Of a stretch of 64,000 nucleotides of DNA, positions 44,191 through 55,892 are shown piece after piece. Where the stretch lies: NCBI GenBank assembly GCA_038087015.1, contig JASBNA010000065.1, positions 1 to 64,000 on the forward strand, in the 5' to 3' direction. The DNA is from Cerrena zonata. Taxonomy: Eukaryota; Basidiomycota; Agaricomycetes; Polyporales; Cerrenaceae. The notes under the pieces are model-generated. The model was not told where the DNA came from. It worked only from the letters and a program-made list of their open reading frames with translations, and searched no databases. The stretch's first letter is position 1; each line of letters starts with the position of its first letter. The translations under genes were made by a program, and so were the position numbers.

Positions 44191-45354
44191 CTTCAGTTAG
44201 CCTTTTCCCTATCTGCTTACTCTGTGGGACTCGTGTGATGGGTTCCACTTGTGTCTCTTCGACAGACGTTGGAGGCGTAAGTGCTCCTTTCGGAGGTTCG
44301 TAAGCTCTTTGGTCCACCATCGATTGCGAATTGGCATGGGCTTCGCCTTGGGTACGTGTTTTTCGACTATCTGTGCTATGTGGTCAGTAACACGCTTGTA
44401 CTCGCGTTTGATTTCTTCCAAAGTTTTGAACTCTTTTGGCGGGCCATTCTCCGTTAACCTTGCCTTAAGGTCGTTACGCAGCTCTAACCAATCTACCTCG
44501 GCATAGTTGTAGCCTGTTATGGGTGGTGAGGGGGCCGAGCGTAAGTCGAGTTCCGTGAGTATCGGACAGTGGTCAGTGCATTGGGGGGGGGGGGGGTGCG
44601 TTCTGGGTATACAGTGCACCATGTGAGCGTGAGTAAGAGTTCCTCGCTTCCAAACACATTGTCTGGTCTGGTCACGCTCTTGGTGTTTGAAGCTTGGAGG
44701 GTGGGGAGGTTGGGAGGTAGAAGCATGGTGAGACCTCGATTTGCTACAGCGCGGGTTAAGAGTTCAGCTTCGTCTAATTTGGCTTTAGTGAAGAGGTGGC
44801 TGTTTCTATCTTCGTCCCAGAGGGGCGAGTGGCGGTTGAAGTCACCTAGCCAGATGACATTGGTTGTCCAGTTATTGTCGTTTCTGGTGTTCTTAAGGCG
44901 ACGAGTGGCTAAGTCGAGTGTTCGGATAGCTTCCGAGTGTTTCTGGTCAAGGTAGATGCTGAAAACTGCTAAGCGAGTGTGAGTTTCTGGGAATGAAATG
45001 AGAATCGCTGTGATGTCGCTAGAGGGTACGTCAAGTTGTTCCCATGTGTTTGACGATAGTCTCTTGCTAACGAGTATGACGGATCTTGCTTTTGTGGTCT
45101 TCAATTTGTAGCCTGGGGTAGACTACATACCAGCACGAGCGGCTTCTTGTATTTGAGACTGAGTCCGAGTCCCAGTAGGGCTCTTGGATTGCGATGATAT
45201 CTGCGAAACTAGGGAATGTGGTATTCAAAAGAGTGTTAGTTGCATTGAGTGAGTTGTTCATGTTCTGCTGCCAAATGCGAAAAGAGTTACGGTCATGATA
45301 TGGTACAGAGGGGTTCGCGTGAGGTGGTTGTTCCTCTCGTTGAGAGTTGCTCAT
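44191..45354 (-). pseudogene. LINE endonuclease domain (EEP family)
   Basis: MSNSQREEQPP starts ORF2 at 45354. The endonuclease pieces follow: RIWQQNMNNSLNATN, ADIIAIQEPYWD (catalytic Glu), then in another frame VIWLGDFNRHSPLWDEDRN (catalytic Asp-x-Asn) and VTRPDNVF, then in a third frame CTDHCPILTELDL (the S/TDH motif). The last frame change sits on a run of 14 G at 44583-44596. This enzyme nicks target DNA for LINE insertion in intact relatives. Confidence 0.75.
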
Positions 45355-47414
45355 GTTGATGCTTGGAAGCGGGATCCTTCCACTAGCCCTTGCACTGCTG
45401 CTTCGGAGTCGTCTGCTTCTGGTTCAATGAGCGCGCCAGGTATCGTTTGACGTTGCTTTAGAAATATCTTGGGTAACGTCAACTGTTCTTCCACGTTGTC
45501 TTCGTCATCTCCTTCGAATGCTGAGTTACGGTTATTCTTCTTCTTGGTTATGGGTGTATGGGCTTTCCGCTGTTGCTGTTTGAGTTGCGGGCGCGGAGCT
45601 ACTGTCCCTAGTCCAGGGATGGGCGTCTTTGATGGGGTTTTCGAAGACGAAGGTCCTACGATGATGTCGATTTCATCCGAGGATGAAGGGAGTTCTAGGC
45701 GGGGTTTGGGAGGAAGCATGTTGGGAATATGATGGAAGTGTAGCCGGAGGGGGAAGATTGTCGTCATGGAAAGCGAAATCGAAGTCAAGAGTGTACCCGG
45801 GCTCCTTTGGAAGAGAGGTGGCGGGGGGAGAGGCTTGTCTTAAGGCTGAGATCTGCTCGCATGTGCTTGGGTGGGCAGGCGAGCATTGGATGGCTTGTCG
45901 TTGTATCTGACGTGAGTGACGGGATCTTCCGTCACGAAATAGACATACTCGCTGTCGGGGGCACTATCATTGAGCTTGGCGTTGTGTTCTAAAAACACGG
46001 GACAGTTTCTGTCAGTAGCTGGGTGACCAGGTTGGTCGTAGTTAGCGCAATGGAGGTGGGACTCGGCATGTGGACACTCCTTTGTGCCGTGGCGTTCTGC
46101 ACATCGTGCACAAACTTGGTGTGGGGAGGGGCAAGTCTTCGCAATGTGATTCATGCCGAGTTTCTGGCACTTGATGCACCGTTTGACTTCTTGCAGCAGC
46201 TTCTCGATTTGGATTTTCTTTCCTTCAACTATCCTCAGAGCATGCAATCAATCGCTACCGAAGCAGACTTATCACCCACAGCGATTACCAACACCAGATG
46301 TACAAAACCAACTGAGTACCGCTATCCTGAACAGAAACACGCTCACATGATTAGTTCTTTCACAGAACCTGAGTATGCTAACCACGCCATCAGCCTCGGT
46401 ATGATAGTTAGCGTCGGAAGTGGTGGGGACAAACTTTGCGATTGTTGGGAAAGTGTTTCCTCTTGCTCTGCCTTGACCCGGGAAGCGTCGTGTCCACTCT
46501 TTGAGGATTTCGGGTTGTTTCAGCCATTTGGCAGCTTCGACCGTCTGGAACTCGAATAGGAGTCCATTGTCGCGTGTGGAGCGGACGCTTGTGAATTTCA
46601 CTGATTCGGGGCCTGTGCTTCTCATGTCTTCTCTGATGTAACTGATGGCTGAGTTTGCTTGTTCGACTAGTTCTTTCTCCGACTTGTTCGCATTCTCGTT
46701 CGTGTTTTGGTCGACGTAGATCTGTCTCTGTCTAAGAAGAGTTCTAGCAATCAGTGTGGAAGCTGCGCTGGCAGCTTGAGCATAGGTCTGAATGCTCGGA
46801 TTGAACGTGAGGTGTGGATCGTCTACGCGAGGGTGAGTCCCTATGTTTACGTCGATCTCATGGGTAGGGTGTGGGGGAGGTACACGCTATAGCTCTTTCA
46901 TCGCGGTTTTCAGTTCATGTGTTGCAGCCTTGAGCTGCTTCATATGTTCTGTGACCTTCGTCTATAGCTTGTTATCGATCCTTTCGTCAATGAGGTCTGC
47001 GACGTTTGTGCTCAAGTATTCCAAGATGGAGTCGGCTTCTTGGTTTATAACGGTTTCTTCGAGTATAACTACTACTGACCTTAGGTTGTTGGCGAGTACG
47101 ACCGTAACATTTTGTTAACTAGTGATGTGTATCAGGGCGTCGCAGAGATGACGGGCTGTGATTGGGTTCGCCCCATATGGGATTAGCTGCTTAGATTCGA
47201 GGAGGCGTACGGCGGAATCGTATTCAGCATTCGTATTGTTCGTTAAAGTTGCGTTGTCTGCGGTATTAGCTTCATTAGTAATCGGAGTATTGTTACCTCT
47301 AGTGTTACGAGCTGTTCTTGTTGCTGGGTCCGGCGTCTGTTGACGTGGCGGGATTGATGCTGAGGATGCCCTTTGGGCGATGTTCTTCCTAGCCTTTATG
47401 GCTGGAGTGCTCAT
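45351..47414 (-). pseudogene. LINE ORF1 (CCHC zinc-knuckle RNA-binding protein)
   Basis: ATG 47414 (MSTPAIKARKN). After a Thr/Asn-rich N-terminus and a broken middle (frame changes between about 47115 and 46250), the zinc knuckles read KRCIKCQKLGMNHIAKTC, CARCAERHGTKEC and HCANYDQPGHPATDRNC. The C-terminal 145 codons follow. Its TGA stop (45353-45351) overlaps the ATG of ORF2 (45354-45352) as ATGA, the arrangement used for termination-coupled re-initiation in several LINEs. Confidence 0.7.
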
Positions 47415-47479
47415 TCTCAATGAGATAAAAGGTTTGAAAAAAAATAAAGTGCTCTTCTAAGCTTGGACCACGTCCGAAT

Positions 47480-48240
47480 AGATTAAAGTAAGAGTCCTAT
47501 TGCCAGTTCCAGTGGTTGAATACCGTGGGAAGAAGGGCAGGTGGTGATGGTCGAAAGCAAAGAAGCCCTCGACATTGTTATGATCCAACCTGTTATACTT
47601 ACTGTTATTGAAATGGTTTTGAAGGGCTTATATACACATTCAACACCTATGGTGATAACAAAAGGCCGTTTCTGAGCAAGGAGATTTATCCAATTCCGAA
47701 TAAAGTTAACCTCATTCATGTACTCATTGGTTTGAAAATAATTGATCAAGTGAAATATGCATGTAGGTCCATCGGCATAAAATCTGTCCCCCGATGACAA
47801 TGTATGCTTGAAGTGCGACTTCCTTGGTAAGCATATCTTGTAACTTTCACAATGCGTTGAATGAGGGAACATTGGGTGTCCCACACTCTCGCATGACCCA
47901 GATGACGAGCTTCAGGTGGTCATCAGATAATCGAAGGCTTGGTGAACTGTCGAGAAAGTCAAGCATGGGTATCTACTAGGTTAGATTAGAGCGACTTCCT
48001 AGCTTGTTGATTGTTTGATCTGAACTTACTGTCTTTGAGGTATATGGTGCCCATTGTGATGGCGTATTACCATTACTGACAGGAAGACACTCGTCTTCCT
48101 CGTTCTCGCCATCTTCGAACTCTGAGGAGAAGTCAGTACTGTCGTTGTTCCATGTAAGTTTTCATTCATTCATTCAACCTTGCCTCGAGGCATGAAATAA
48201 TGCTAGCCATACTCATAATCATCTTCCCTGCGTCCCAGTT
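47480..48240 (-). pseudogene. Decayed copy of the 34.4-38.9 kb transposase (exons 1-4 region)
   Basis: The nucleotide sequence follows 37.5-38.25 kb in the same strand and order with many point changes. Examples: GAATGAGGGAACATTGGGTG (47861) against GAATGAGGGAACATCGGGTG (37943); GGTATATGGTGCCCAT (48038 against 38119); and GGAAGACACTCGTC (48081 against 38161). No long open frame remains. It ends beside the 5' end of the LINE. Confidence 0.8.
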
Positions 48241-48599
48241 CTCAATATCATCATTAAAGTGAATATTCTGTTTTTCAGTGTTATCATTGACGAGGCCCGT
48301 AACCGGTCAGATGGAAAAGTGGGGCAAAAAGGTCGAAAGGGTCAGTCAAGCCTCAGGCGCCGAGAGTGTGTTAGTAGTGACGGTGCTGGGTGAGTCCGTC
48401 CAGTTGAGCGTAGACGCACACGTGAAGCTTTCGTGCTCCTTCTTGACACCGATGACATTCTGCTCGAGTTCTCTCCGTCCGCCTTCAAAATCATTTTACA
48501 ATTGTCTAACTAGTTTATTCACTTTCCCCCCTGAATTATTTGTATGCATAAAGTCATCACCCATCGTACTATTTACATTACAGTCTCAATGATACTGAA
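48241..48599. other. No gene recognised
   Basis: A 104-codon plus frame (48278-48592) has no start context or family. Confidence 0.25.
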
Positions 48600-48745
48600 A
48601 CAGTGCTGCCGAATGCAAATGTGTGAGCATCTGTAAGGACGATTGGAAACGCGTTTTTAAAAACATTATGAAAAACATCCAAACTGTTATTTCGACGTTT
48701 ATTCCCTGGGATCACTGATCCCAGAGATGAATCCCCGCTGTGCAA
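48600..48745. repeat. Probable diverged relative of the 368-644 MITE
   Basis: The right end reads ATCCCCGCTGTGC, identical to the tip of the 0.4 kb element. Inside it is a GGGATCACTGATCCC palindrome at the position of the inner stem. The left end (CAGTGCTGCCGAATGCAA) is only loosely related. Confidence 0.4.
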
Positions 48746-48865
48746 ATAAGACTCTAAATATTGCCTCTGTGTTCAGTATTTTATTTCTTATGAATATTGA
48801 TACAGGAACTTGAAGCAGCTAGTTTACCCAAAATGAATGGATTGAATGCCTGTTTTCCTAATTGA

Positions 48866-49030
48866 ATTCTTGCTCGATTTAGAGCAAGCATCTCCCGGTC
48901 CAACTAGCGACACCATATTTGCCACAAGCGCTAGATACTAGCGCCAGATAAACCATCATAAGTCCAACTTGGCACCCGTTTTCCTGACGATTTGCAAGGT
49001 TGTGCTTGGTATTGTTTATACATGCTTGGT
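48866..49030. repeat. Single arm of the 20.1 kb fold-back family
   Basis: ATTCTTGCTCGATTTAGAGC through CCAACTTGGCACCCGTTTT and GACGATTTGCAAGGTT matches the right arm at 20351-20515 closely; no partner arm is nearby. Confidence 0.75.
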
Positions 49031-49611
49031 GGGCGCTCCTACTCCTTTGTGTCCTTATTTGGATCAGTTTTAAGAAATCGTCAAATAGACATTCGTGCAA
49101 TGCTTAAAATAAATCTATGCGTCGGTAAAGAAACTGACACCCGCAATGAAGCAGACTCGGGCCTGGAACCGCCTGAACTAGATATTAGACATGAGATGAA
49201 GGGAGTGGGGATACCCATGAAAAGACAGCTTCATCTCAGACCTGGGGGTTCTTGGCGGTGCTCTGGTGGGCTTTCGGAATCTGAGCGGTTGTGGGTTTCG
49301 ACAGCGTGGTACCCTGTTGTACTGACCATACTGATTGCACCTACATCTCCATCGGCACTCTCCTCCGATTCGTGTTGTCAATGTAATGTATCCCCGCCTA
49401 GGTCTGAGCCTGACTCCATCTTCCCAAATTCACCCATCTTGTCTTTCCCATCTCCGAACCCAACTCCCGTCCATCCTGTATCATCTGTATAGTCGCTATC
49501 CACCCCACTCGATCCCAACTCCTGTCTTCACTTGTACTCTGAATACCTCACCGCCCTTAACGTATCCTCTGAAGAACCATACAAGTTACTTCTCAAACTC
49601 CTTCTTGCCAG

Positions 49612-50660
49612 TCAATAAGCAACATCTTGGATGAGTTGATCATCCGTCTTGAGATCTTCACTGTCTTTCGGTCCACCACCGAGAGCATGTTCACATCGGT
49701 ATCGTCTTCTGGGATATGCCCATCTTGCTGTGAATAGCACAAAACAGAGGGCGAAGAATCTGAGGAGACCGATGAGGGCTGCAATTCCGACAATAATTTT
49801 CTTTCCGCTCAAAGCGTCCATAGTGGATTTACCACCTTGTGCACCACCGTTTGCACTATTACCTGTTCCGAGGGGCTGTTTCAACACCCTAATGGTGTTG
49901 AACTCATCCAATGCAACTGTCGGGTCCGTCAAGCTCAACAACCCCAGTCGTGGTCTGATGAGAGAACTGATCGAACCACCGGATGAAGTAGATGCGGTGG
50001 CGTTGGGGAAGGTACCATTAGAATCAGGTTGGTCGTACGCCATGACGGTATACGTAGATCGCATGAAGGGAACACTGAGGATGATGTCTGCAATGGATTC
50101 GATGGCGGAGCCAGCTGGGTAAGCTTGGATGATGCCTATACAGGCTGTCGTTAGGTCTAGTGGGTGCAGAGGGATTTCGGGACGGTTGTCGAGGGTGATG
50201 GTCATGTTGATAGGTGTTGTACAATCGACGTAGTCTGTGAAACAATGTTAGAGCCATTTTTTTCTGGGAGATGAGAGAGTACCTACATTGTCCATCACTC
50301 CCTGGCCCAATTCCTAGTGCACCGTAGATTCCGTTCGCAATATCTGGAGTCACAAGGATGATTGGCATCCCCGAATCAACCACAGCAGTCGGTTGACCAA
50401 TCGGTCCCCCACTCGCACTTGCACTCGTCAACCATACCGGTTTCGCCTCTCTGTTCACATACACCGTCAACGCACTAATCTCTGCCTTCCAATAAAAATC
50501 TCCACTCTGTTCATTCTGAAGGGCTGCATACTTGATTTGAGATGGGTCGCTGATGATACCCAACGGATGACAACTAATTCCGAGTAGGGAGGGGATTTTG
50601 TTCAAGCCGGGACATTTGAGAGCGAGTGAGAAGAAACGGCTGGAAGATGTGATTGGTGTG
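49612..50660 (-). pseudogene. Pepsin-type aspartic protease, C-terminal half with membrane anchor
   Basis: Exon 50660-50287 (acceptor near 50661) and exon 50234-49612 join in phase across a 52 nt intron. The first carries TAVVDSGMPIILVTPDIANG, the second catalytic Asp motif (DSG) of family A1 proteases; the second has the C-terminal lobe (CTTPINMTITLDN, MRSTYTVMAYDQPDSNG), a Ser/Gly-rich stalk and a transmembrane segment (IIVGIAALIGLLRFFALCFV) with a basic cytoplasmic end. Basidiomycete relatives are secreted or plasma-membrane-anchored proteases of about 500 residues. I find no N-terminal lobe or first DTG motif upstream to 51.3 kb, so this copy is probably a 5'-truncated pseudogene. Confidence 0.7.
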
Positions 50661-51519
50661 ATACTGAAGAGTTGTCAAGCTTTCGTGAATCGCCTGACTG
50701 ACTGAGTTGCTGGGAATGACAAGGCTCCATGATGTCAAGTTGGTAGGTCGGCATGATAGTCACAGTCTGAAAGGTGAATGCAAGTCTACGTCCTCAGTAG
50801 TATTCATAGCACATATGGACATTGACGTGGGACGTCCATTGATGGCTTCGGACTTCATAAAGGGGGATCGACCCCATCCACTCGATTGACTGATATCGGA
50901 TATGTAACTGAGTATCAAGATAGTCCATAAATCGGACTATCAGTTTATTAGTACATACGCTGTAACAACGGACTGAGTATATATGTAGTAGATCAATGAC
51001 ACGAAAAATAAGGACTGACATCCACAAAGACACCTCGATCTTCTAGAGTACATGGGTCGATAAGTTCTGCATTGAGCATGAGAGCTCCTACCCTGCCGCA
51101 AGTCTCCTCATCAATTCCAAGTCATACGTTGGCTTTCATCGTCATCACTATCTTCCCCATTGGCAAGCCAGTGCCCGAGTCCCCGGTTGTAGTAATGACT
51201 TTCTGGATCGCTACAAGAGTCATCTTCTCACGAACTTGATCGGAAATATTGTATGAACTGAATGTTGGAGTAATTGAATCATTGGAGGTTTAGATATGCG
51301 TGAAAGAGCTATCCTCACTTAGTACGACCTGAATGTTAACATTAAGCGTTCGGTATGAACACGCTAAGAACGTTGGTGCCTATCTCACAATGTTCACACG
51401 CAAATGTGGAGTCCTTAGTCAGTACTGGGTGGTAGACAGCAAATGAATCGGGCAAGCCAAGAGCCACGCAGGGGCATATTGTCGAGTATTGTAAGAACAT
51501 TGAAAGATAATATTCAAAA
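50661..51519. other. Spacer
   Basis: No gene. A block at 51415-51471 is shared with 24046-24102. Confidence 0.35.
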
Positions 51520-51520
51520 T

Positions 51521-54500
51521 ACTTTAAGATAGACCTCTGGCCATCCACATCACGTGCGCGCTTCCTGTCACGCTTACATCAGTTTGAGTGAGAGGTGTAT
51601 AGCGGAAAGACTACTCCTCTTTCCTCACCAAACATTCGAAAATTTTAAAACCATCAAGTTAGAGAGAATTAATTTTGTGAATTTTTGATGGTTTCCGATT
51701 CTTTCTAAAGTTTGTCGGTCTGAATCCTTAGTCTTTGCATGTTGTGGATGTAGGCTTCAATGCTGTGTCGATCAAAATATTGCTAATTATCAAATATATT
51801 AAATCTCTATGCATCTGCGACATGAATAAGTAATGCAGACTGTCTTCTTTACTAAAGGTAATGCCCCGTCCTAAACGTAGGGCACAAGTTGCCATAGAAA
51901 ACTTGGGAGGGCATGCACGGAAAAAAGTTCGTGCTGTAGTAGGTGCGCTGCATCTGTCAACGGTGTGTACGCACCATAAACACAGGTCAAGAATGCACTC
52001 ATGATATATTTCATTAGCCCTCAGAGGAAGCTACTGAGTCTGAGAACTTCCCAAGAACACCGCGAAGTATTCGGAAACACATTCAGCGTGTTTTCGGACA
52101 AATAGCACAGCCAACATGGCCGGGAGATGATGTTGTCCTATCAGAAGAACACGAAGACTCGCATCTTGATGAACTCCCCTCTTTCGGACAGGCTCTTTCC
52201 CAAGCTGGAATCATGATGCCTCCGGTCACATTGTCACCATCTGCCAGTGATCCAACAGAATGTGTCGCACGGAGTGACGGTTGTGGGAGCGATGGAAGGG
52301 ACGATGTGGCTTTCGAAGTCATGGCAGCTGAGGGGGACGAAGATGCTGGAGGAGGTGGAGTGGATGGAGAGGACTATGGTGAGGATGATGAAGAGGAAGA
52401 CGAGGACGAGGATGAGGATGGTGAGGGAGCCATGGTGGTGCTGGAAAATAATGTTACTGAGCCGAATAATTCAAATATTCGCCATTCCGATTCGTTCTCC
52501 AGCAAGTTTGATGCCGCGCCTGAGATCGACGTTGCAAAGGCTGCGCTCAAGGATCTTGATCGGATTTTGCAGCCAACACGGAAGAGTGGGGCTCGACAAC
52601 GACATACACCATTTGTGGGCGGGGATGTTTTGCAGCGCCGTTTGATGGAGATGTCCCTATTTCTTTATCACTACACATCTCCTAGGACAGAGTACTACGG
52701 AAAATCGATTAGCTCATCTCTAAAAGCTAGTTCAGACTGGCGGAAGGGTGTCACTCACGGAAAATCACTTCGAAATTGGACTCGTGCATTTATTGCAGAC
52801 CGGCATTGTCTACCACACCCACCTAGTACCGCACGATGGAGCAAGTCACCTATGAACAGCCCAGAACTGAAGGATGACATCGAAGCTCATCTCATCAGTG
52901 TGGGTAAATATGTTCGTGCTATGGATATTGTGGAGTTTATGCGGAATCCGAGCATCCAGCAGAAGTACGGACTGACCAAAACTATCGGCCTGTCAACTGC
53001 TCAGAGATGGATGTCTGTATTTGATTACCGACGGGGAAAGTCACCTACTGGGCAGTTTGTGGATGGACATGAGCGGGCGGATATTGTGGGTTATCGTCAA
53101 ATCGGTTTCTTGCCCCGGATGGCAACAAACAATGCACGCCTGCGAAAATGGCATGAAAAAACATGGGAAGAGGTACCGGAGCCGGAGCCTCAGCCACATA
53201 ATCGAAAGGTGGTTTATTGGTACCACGATGAATCCACATTCTACGCAAATGATCGTCGCAAGGTGCGCTGGGTACGAAATGGAGAAAAAGCGCGGCCTCA
53301 ACCGAAAGGTGAAGGCCCATCACTGATGGTCGCGGATTTTGTCTCGGCTGATTATGGCTGGCTACGATCTCCTGATGGTGAAGAATCCGCTCGAGTTTAT
53401 TTCCAGGCTGGAGCAAGAAAGGATGGATATTTTACGTACGATGATGTGTTGGAGCAGACAACCCGGGCAATGGAGATTGTGTCGAAGTACTATCCCGGCG
53501 ATGAGCACATTTTTGTGTTTGATAATGCTCCTTCACACACCAAACGTGCCTCCGATGCACTCTCCGCCCGTCGTATGTCGAAAAAGCCAACGCGCGAAGG
53601 TCAACCTATTTTTGGTGTCGATGTTCCAGTTACCGAAAACGGACAGTGTGTTTATGATCGACAGGGGAATATAGTGAAGGAGCGGGTGCCTATGCGAGAT
53701 GGTCGGTTCAAGGATGGTAGCCCGCAGTCATTCTACTTCCCACCTGGGCATGCACAAGCCGGGATTTTCAAAGGGATGGCAGTGATCTTGGAGGAAAGGG
53801 GTTACCGCAACACAAAAAAATTGAGGGCACAATGCGAGAAATTTAATTGCCCACCTTGGGACCCTACAAAACCATGCTGCTGTCGTCGACTTCTCTATAA
53901 CGAGCCAGACTTTGCAGAGGTGGAAACATTACTCGAGGCACATTGCAAAGCTCACGGGTTTGAAGTGATTTACTTACCAAAGTACTACTGCGAATTGAAC
54001 CCGATTGAGCAATGTTGGGGCGCAGCGAAGCGCGAGTATCGCAAATATCCACCCTCCTCACTTGAGGCTGATTTGGAGAAAAACGTTGCGATGGCTTTAG
54101 ACACGGTCAAGACGATACATATCCGGAAGTTAGTCACGGTGTTGGAATGTTCTCATCAGATTAGCCCCACTAACCCCTCTATTGTACAGATTTTGCTCAC
54201 GCTCGCGTCGTTTTATGGATGCCTATCGACATGGTCTCACGGGAAAACAAGCAGCTTGGGCAAGCAAGAAATACCGTGGTCATCGTGTTCTCCCTAATAC
54301 CATTCTAGACGAGCTTTCAAGGGCAGGTATCTCAGCAGATTGACTCTTTCTTCCCCCTATTCTATCCTATAGTGTCTAGCAGTTATAATATTCACTTAAC
54401 ACCCTCTTATTGTAGTACATAGGACCCTAGTATAATTTTCAACGCTTTTCTGTAATTTCTCTCCATTGGCGCCATGGAACTATTCAAAACAAGATCATCA

Positions 54501-54557
54501 CGTGAGTGTCACAGTGTGAAGATAGTGGTTGGTTTTGCCAGAGGTCTATCTTAGAGT
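51521..54557. mobile_element. Tc1/mariner-type DNA transposon, about 3.0 kb
   Basis: Inverted ends about 21 bp: left ACTTTAAGATAGACCTCTGG and right (inverse) ACTCTAAGATAGACCTCTGG. The left end follows AAAT and the right end is followed by TTAA, so the exact TA target site is a base or two uncertain. It encloses one transposase gene with an intact frame. Confidence 0.7.
51861..54343 (+). CDS. Tc1/mariner-superfamily transposase, DDE_3-type (788 aa)
   Basis: Three exons, 51861-51962, 52018-54128 and 54190-54343, join in phase to a TGA; without the last splice the protein would end in an unrelated tail. Residues 1-30 are basic (MPRPKRRAQVAIENLGGHAR), residues about 130-175 highly acidic (DDEEEDEDEDEDG). 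The catalytic domain shows YWYHDESTFYANDRR (D about 438), IFVFDNAPSHTK (D about 536) and CELNPIEQCWGAAKREYRK (E about 698). The spacing from the second Asp to Glu, about 162, is far longer than the classic D34E, typical of the large fungal branch with an insert after the second Asp. The C-terminus RRFMDAYRHGLTGKQAAWA matches that branch. All three catalytic residues are present; it may be active. Confidence 0.8.
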
Positions 54558-55131
54558 TTAACAGATATGTCACGGAGAAGTCACACCAGAGTGACGTCGG
54601 CATCCTTCAAAACTTGACAAGCGATCCATCAACCAGAGTTTGACAGGCTCATGCTGACCTTGGTGGGCCACCGCTTATGGTGGAGTTTTATTTAGGCATG
54701 GAATCCGGGTGGCTGGTGTCACACTTTGCGAGGCAACATCCAAGTTCTACCATTTTCCATTTATTAATCAAAGGATTGCAGAGCTGCAATGAGTTATTGT
54801 TATTTGGGCATGTGAAATTCCTATCTGAGAGGCAGAAGAAGATCGGTCGGCACTGGGCAGGTGAGTGTGTGATTCAGTTGGATCAATGTAACTGCAGTGT
54901 CAAAATCCTACCTTTCCCCTCTGGCACACTCAATTTTACACCGAACCTACTATAAATCTGTACAGTTAATGGAGTAGTTTATCTCTGTCATATACATTTA
55001 CGGCTGATTTGATTCATATGTGGAAACTGTAGAACCCATAGAGTTTGACAATTTGGTGAAGCATCAAATTCCGATGGTGTGATAGTATGTTGTTGCCGTG
55101 CTACACTATAACCCCACCCGAAGCTCCGTCT
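54558..55131. other. Spacer
   Basis: No gene or structured repeat found; the first exons of the following Plavaka gene may be lost here. Confidence 0.3.
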
Positions 55132-55230
55132 CATGCTCTTGTAGCTGAGCGAGGAGCTCCTCAGCTAGAAGTAGAAGCTGGGCTTCATAACGAGGTCAGT
55201 ACTTCAGGTTTACTCGAAAAGAGATAAGTA

Positions 55231-55892
55231 CAGTGTAGGACGGGTCCTTTACACGCCCAAATTTCCTATGTCATTTCCTGGGGCTGGGGGTTACTTCTAC
55301 CAAAATAGGTTTAATATGTATTATGCGAGGTTTGAGAATAAATGGAGGTGCCAAACCTGTGTAACTCACATTTCAGTAGTTTTGCCCGTGTAATAGGTCC
55401 TTTACACGGTCACATCACGCCTTATGGGAGTCAATAATTACTATATTTAGTAATAATATGATCCTTGCTCTCTACAGATTGCCTGTTACAGTGTGAGTTT
55501 CTGTGACTTACTGTGACTCAGATGAGCGTACATTGCTCTTCTCGAACCACCGGTTAGAACATGGGAAAAGGAGACACAGGCTAATCTCACAATAAATTAC
55601 TTACTGTTATTAAGAGTCACTTGGAAAAGTCTGCCATGAGCATCCGAGGACACAACAGCTTGTTTCAATTGGTTCCCGGGGCAAAATGAAATTTCGCTTT
55701 CACATTTTAGACATATGTTTTTCACCTCGGATGGCAACAACTGCACTGAAAACTCTGAAACTGCAGAAGATGAAGAATCTATATGGTTGCTTTACATAGG
55801 CTACAAGCTTGTGGCCAGAAGCCAAATTCTACGGGACTTTTCATTGAGGTGTGTAAAGGAGTAGTGCCGTGTAAAGGACCCGTCCTACACTG
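55231..55892. mobile_element. 662 bp MITE in a Plavaka intron (copy A)
   Basis: Inverted ends CAGTGTAGGACGGGTCCTTT flanked by TA (55229-55230, 55893-55894). It lies between donor GTCAGT (55195) and acceptor GCTCAG (55923), so the exons are untouched. Related in ends and size to 57666-58335. Confidence 0.8.

Larger units (their letters stand above)
32604..47450 (-). mobile_element. Tad-like LINE (non-LTR retrotransposon), carrying two later insertions
   Basis: Reading from 47.4 kb leftward: ORF1 with zinc knuckles, overlapping ORF2 with AP-like endonuclease, reverse transcriptase, RNase H, and a C-terminal domain, then a 3' region ending in an A-rich tail (AAATA units, minus strand of 32604-32640). 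It is interrupted by a 971 bp MITE (43213-44183) and a 7,019 bp two-gene transposon (34032-41050); about 6.9 kb of LINE remain. Several frameshifts and loss of the RT active-site Asp pair show it is dead. Sub-parts are listed separately. Confidence 0.8.

Noticed and set aside
41051..47450. A separate 3'-truncated LINE and an independent LINE fragment at 32.6-34.0 kb
   Set aside because: The two halves of RNase H meet exactly, in frame, when the 7 kb transposon is removed, so they are one element.
52213..54297. Single-exon transposase of 694 aa
   Set aside because: An upstream exon (51861-51962) and a 3' exon (54190-54343) join in phase and restore the family C-terminus, so the single-exon reading gives wrong ends.
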